Shown: in pieces, positions 63,280-64,000 of the stretch | Position numbering within the stretch: the stretch's first letter is position 1 | Layout: each line of letters starts with the position of its first letter | Source: Granulicella aggregans | GTDB lineage: Bacteria > Acidobacteriota > Terriglobia > Terriglobales > Acidobacteriaceae | NCBI RefSeq assembly: GCF_014203275.1 | Contig: NZ_JACHIP010000003.1 | Location: forward strand, 124,001-188,000 | Reading direction: 5' to 3' | DNA length: 64,000 nucleotides | Position numbers and translations under genes: made by a program | Notes under the pieces: generated by a model | What the model was told of the DNA's origin: nothing | Database searches by the model: none | Seen by the model: only the letters and a program-made list of their open reading frames with translations

Positions 63280-64000
63280 CTAGCGGTCGCGGCTGGTGAC
63301 GAAGCCGGGGACCCAGAGCAAAGCTCGCTTGGCCTCGGTCTCGGGCAAATCCGCGATCGAGAGCCGGGCGGCTTCTGCATAAGCGCAGGCCGTGTCCATG
63401 GCGTAGTCGATCGAGCCGTGGCGGTTGAGGATCTCGAGAATCTGCGGATGCGAGACGTTCTCGAAGCTGCGGTCTGCAAGAACCTTGCGGATGGCCTCGC
63501 GGTCGGCTCCGGTGCCGCGTTCAAGAGCGTGGATGACGGCCAGCGTTGCCTTGCCCTCGCGGAGATCGCTGGCGACGGGCTTGCCGAGGACATCTTCCGA
63601 CGCGGTGAGGTCGAGAACGTCGTCGATGATCTGGAAGGCGAGGCCGAGGTTGCGGCCGTACTCGCCTAGCTGGCTGTCGGTCTCGTCACTTGCATGCGTG
63701 ATGGCCGCGCCGAGCTGCATGGAGACCTTGAAGAGGCACGCGGTCTTGCGGTAGATCAGGTCGAAGTACTCTTCCTCGTTGATCAGGTGACCGAGCTTCT
63801 GCATCTGCAGCAGTTCGCCTTCGACCATCTGCTGCGTGAGCGAGATGAGCAGGTCGAGCACGCGAAAGTTGCGCTCTTCAAGCGCCGTGTGGAAGGCCTG
63901 CATGTAGAGCCAGTCCCCGGCGAGGACGCACTTGGAGTTGCCCCAGGTGGTGTTGGAAGACGGGCGGCCTCGGCGAGTGTCAGCCTCGTCGATGATGTCG
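63280..64000 (-). CDS. Polyprenyl diphosphate synthase, 5' end outside window
   Basis: 3' about 240 codons of a trans-prenyltransferase, continuing past the window edge. The first aspartate-rich motif is partly visible as IIDEADTRRGRPSSNTTWG at the edge, and the second is FQIIDDVLDL. A KPVASDLREGKATLAVIHAL region and the C-terminal end are complete. It would supply the long-chain isoprenoid tail for menaquinone, consistent with mqnA nearby. Chain length is not predictable. Confidence 0.92.
   Translation of the reverse strand, partial: DIIDEADTRRGRPSSNTTWGNSKCVLAGDWLYMQAFHTALEERNFRVLDLLISLTQQMVEGELLQMQKLGHLINEEEYFDLIYRKTACLFKVSMQLGAAITHASDETDSQLGEYGRNLGLAFQIIDDVLDLTASEDVLGKPVASDLREGKATLAVIHALERGTGADREAIRKVLADRSFENVSHPQILEILNRHGSIDYAMDTACAYAEAARLSIADLPETEAKRALLWVPGFVTSRDR

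Overview
The window looks like a chromosomal segment of a soil acidobacterium, most likely family Acidobacteriaceae (Granulicella/Terriglobus/Edaphobacter type). This is inferred from the gene style: high-GC coding, secreted DUF1080, VCBS, DUF1800 and DUF885 proteins, a glucuronoyl esterase, a futalosine-pathway MqnA and many dispersed palindromes. No sequence search was possible. Most of the window is ordinary chromosome. The exception is a compact, visibly AT-richer retron island at about 31.77-33.76 kb.

Layout. 0-7 kb: EamA transporter, MetX-like hydrolase, methyltransferase, then a carbohydrate-type cluster (DUF1080, Gfo/Idh/MocA, VCBS). 7-13 kb: membrane spermidine-synthase-like protein, cold-shock protein, PerR-like regulator with a palindromic operator, and katG. 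13-20 kb: GT39-like glycosyltransferase, tRNA-Glu(CTC), queuosine-precursor transporter, RND adaptor and pump. 20-28 kb: DDAH-like enzyme, ligD and ku (NHEJ), DUF899, CE15 esterase, cupin. 28.5-31.7 kb: CSS/EAL phosphodiesterase overlapping a DUF2277 gene, an NTF2-like protein, and a second DUF2277 paralogue.

31.77-33.76 kb: a complete candidate Ec86/St85-like (Type II) retron. It has a sigma70-type promoter, a candidate msr-msd RNA bounded by an 8-bp a1/a2 inverted repeat, an NDT-like effector, and a reverse transcriptase with NAxxH, YADD and VTG motifs. The predicted +1 falls on a1. a2 contains the effector Shine-Dalgarno and ends against its ATG. The RT start overlaps the effector stop.

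33.8-46 kb: malate synthase, MhpD-like hydratase, a long PIG-L deacetylase carrying an in-frame palindromic insertion, APC permease, MsrP/MsrQ, DUF1800, a second PIG-L, RNase HII. 46-57.8 kb: rplS, a wrecked addiction-module antidote gene, DUF4259, a beta-propeller protein, pgpA, yacG, a YVTN protein, DUF885, HicAB, RimO, a FUSC protein and a protein with a degenerate M48 domain. 57.8-64 kb: 4.5S SRP RNA, FabH, two membrane proteins, MqnA, TPR protein, redoxin and the 3' part of a polyprenyl diphosphate synthase.

Two families of dispersed palindromes punctuate the intergenic regions. One has variable but self-complementary stems, a 9-nt loop with a GAGGC-like core and a GGGGCA flank. The other has the form GCAGRTCCT...AGGATGAC; one copy lies in frame inside the long PIG-L gene and another lies between ku and ligD. 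Several genes appear to start at TTG behind a good Shine-Dalgarno.
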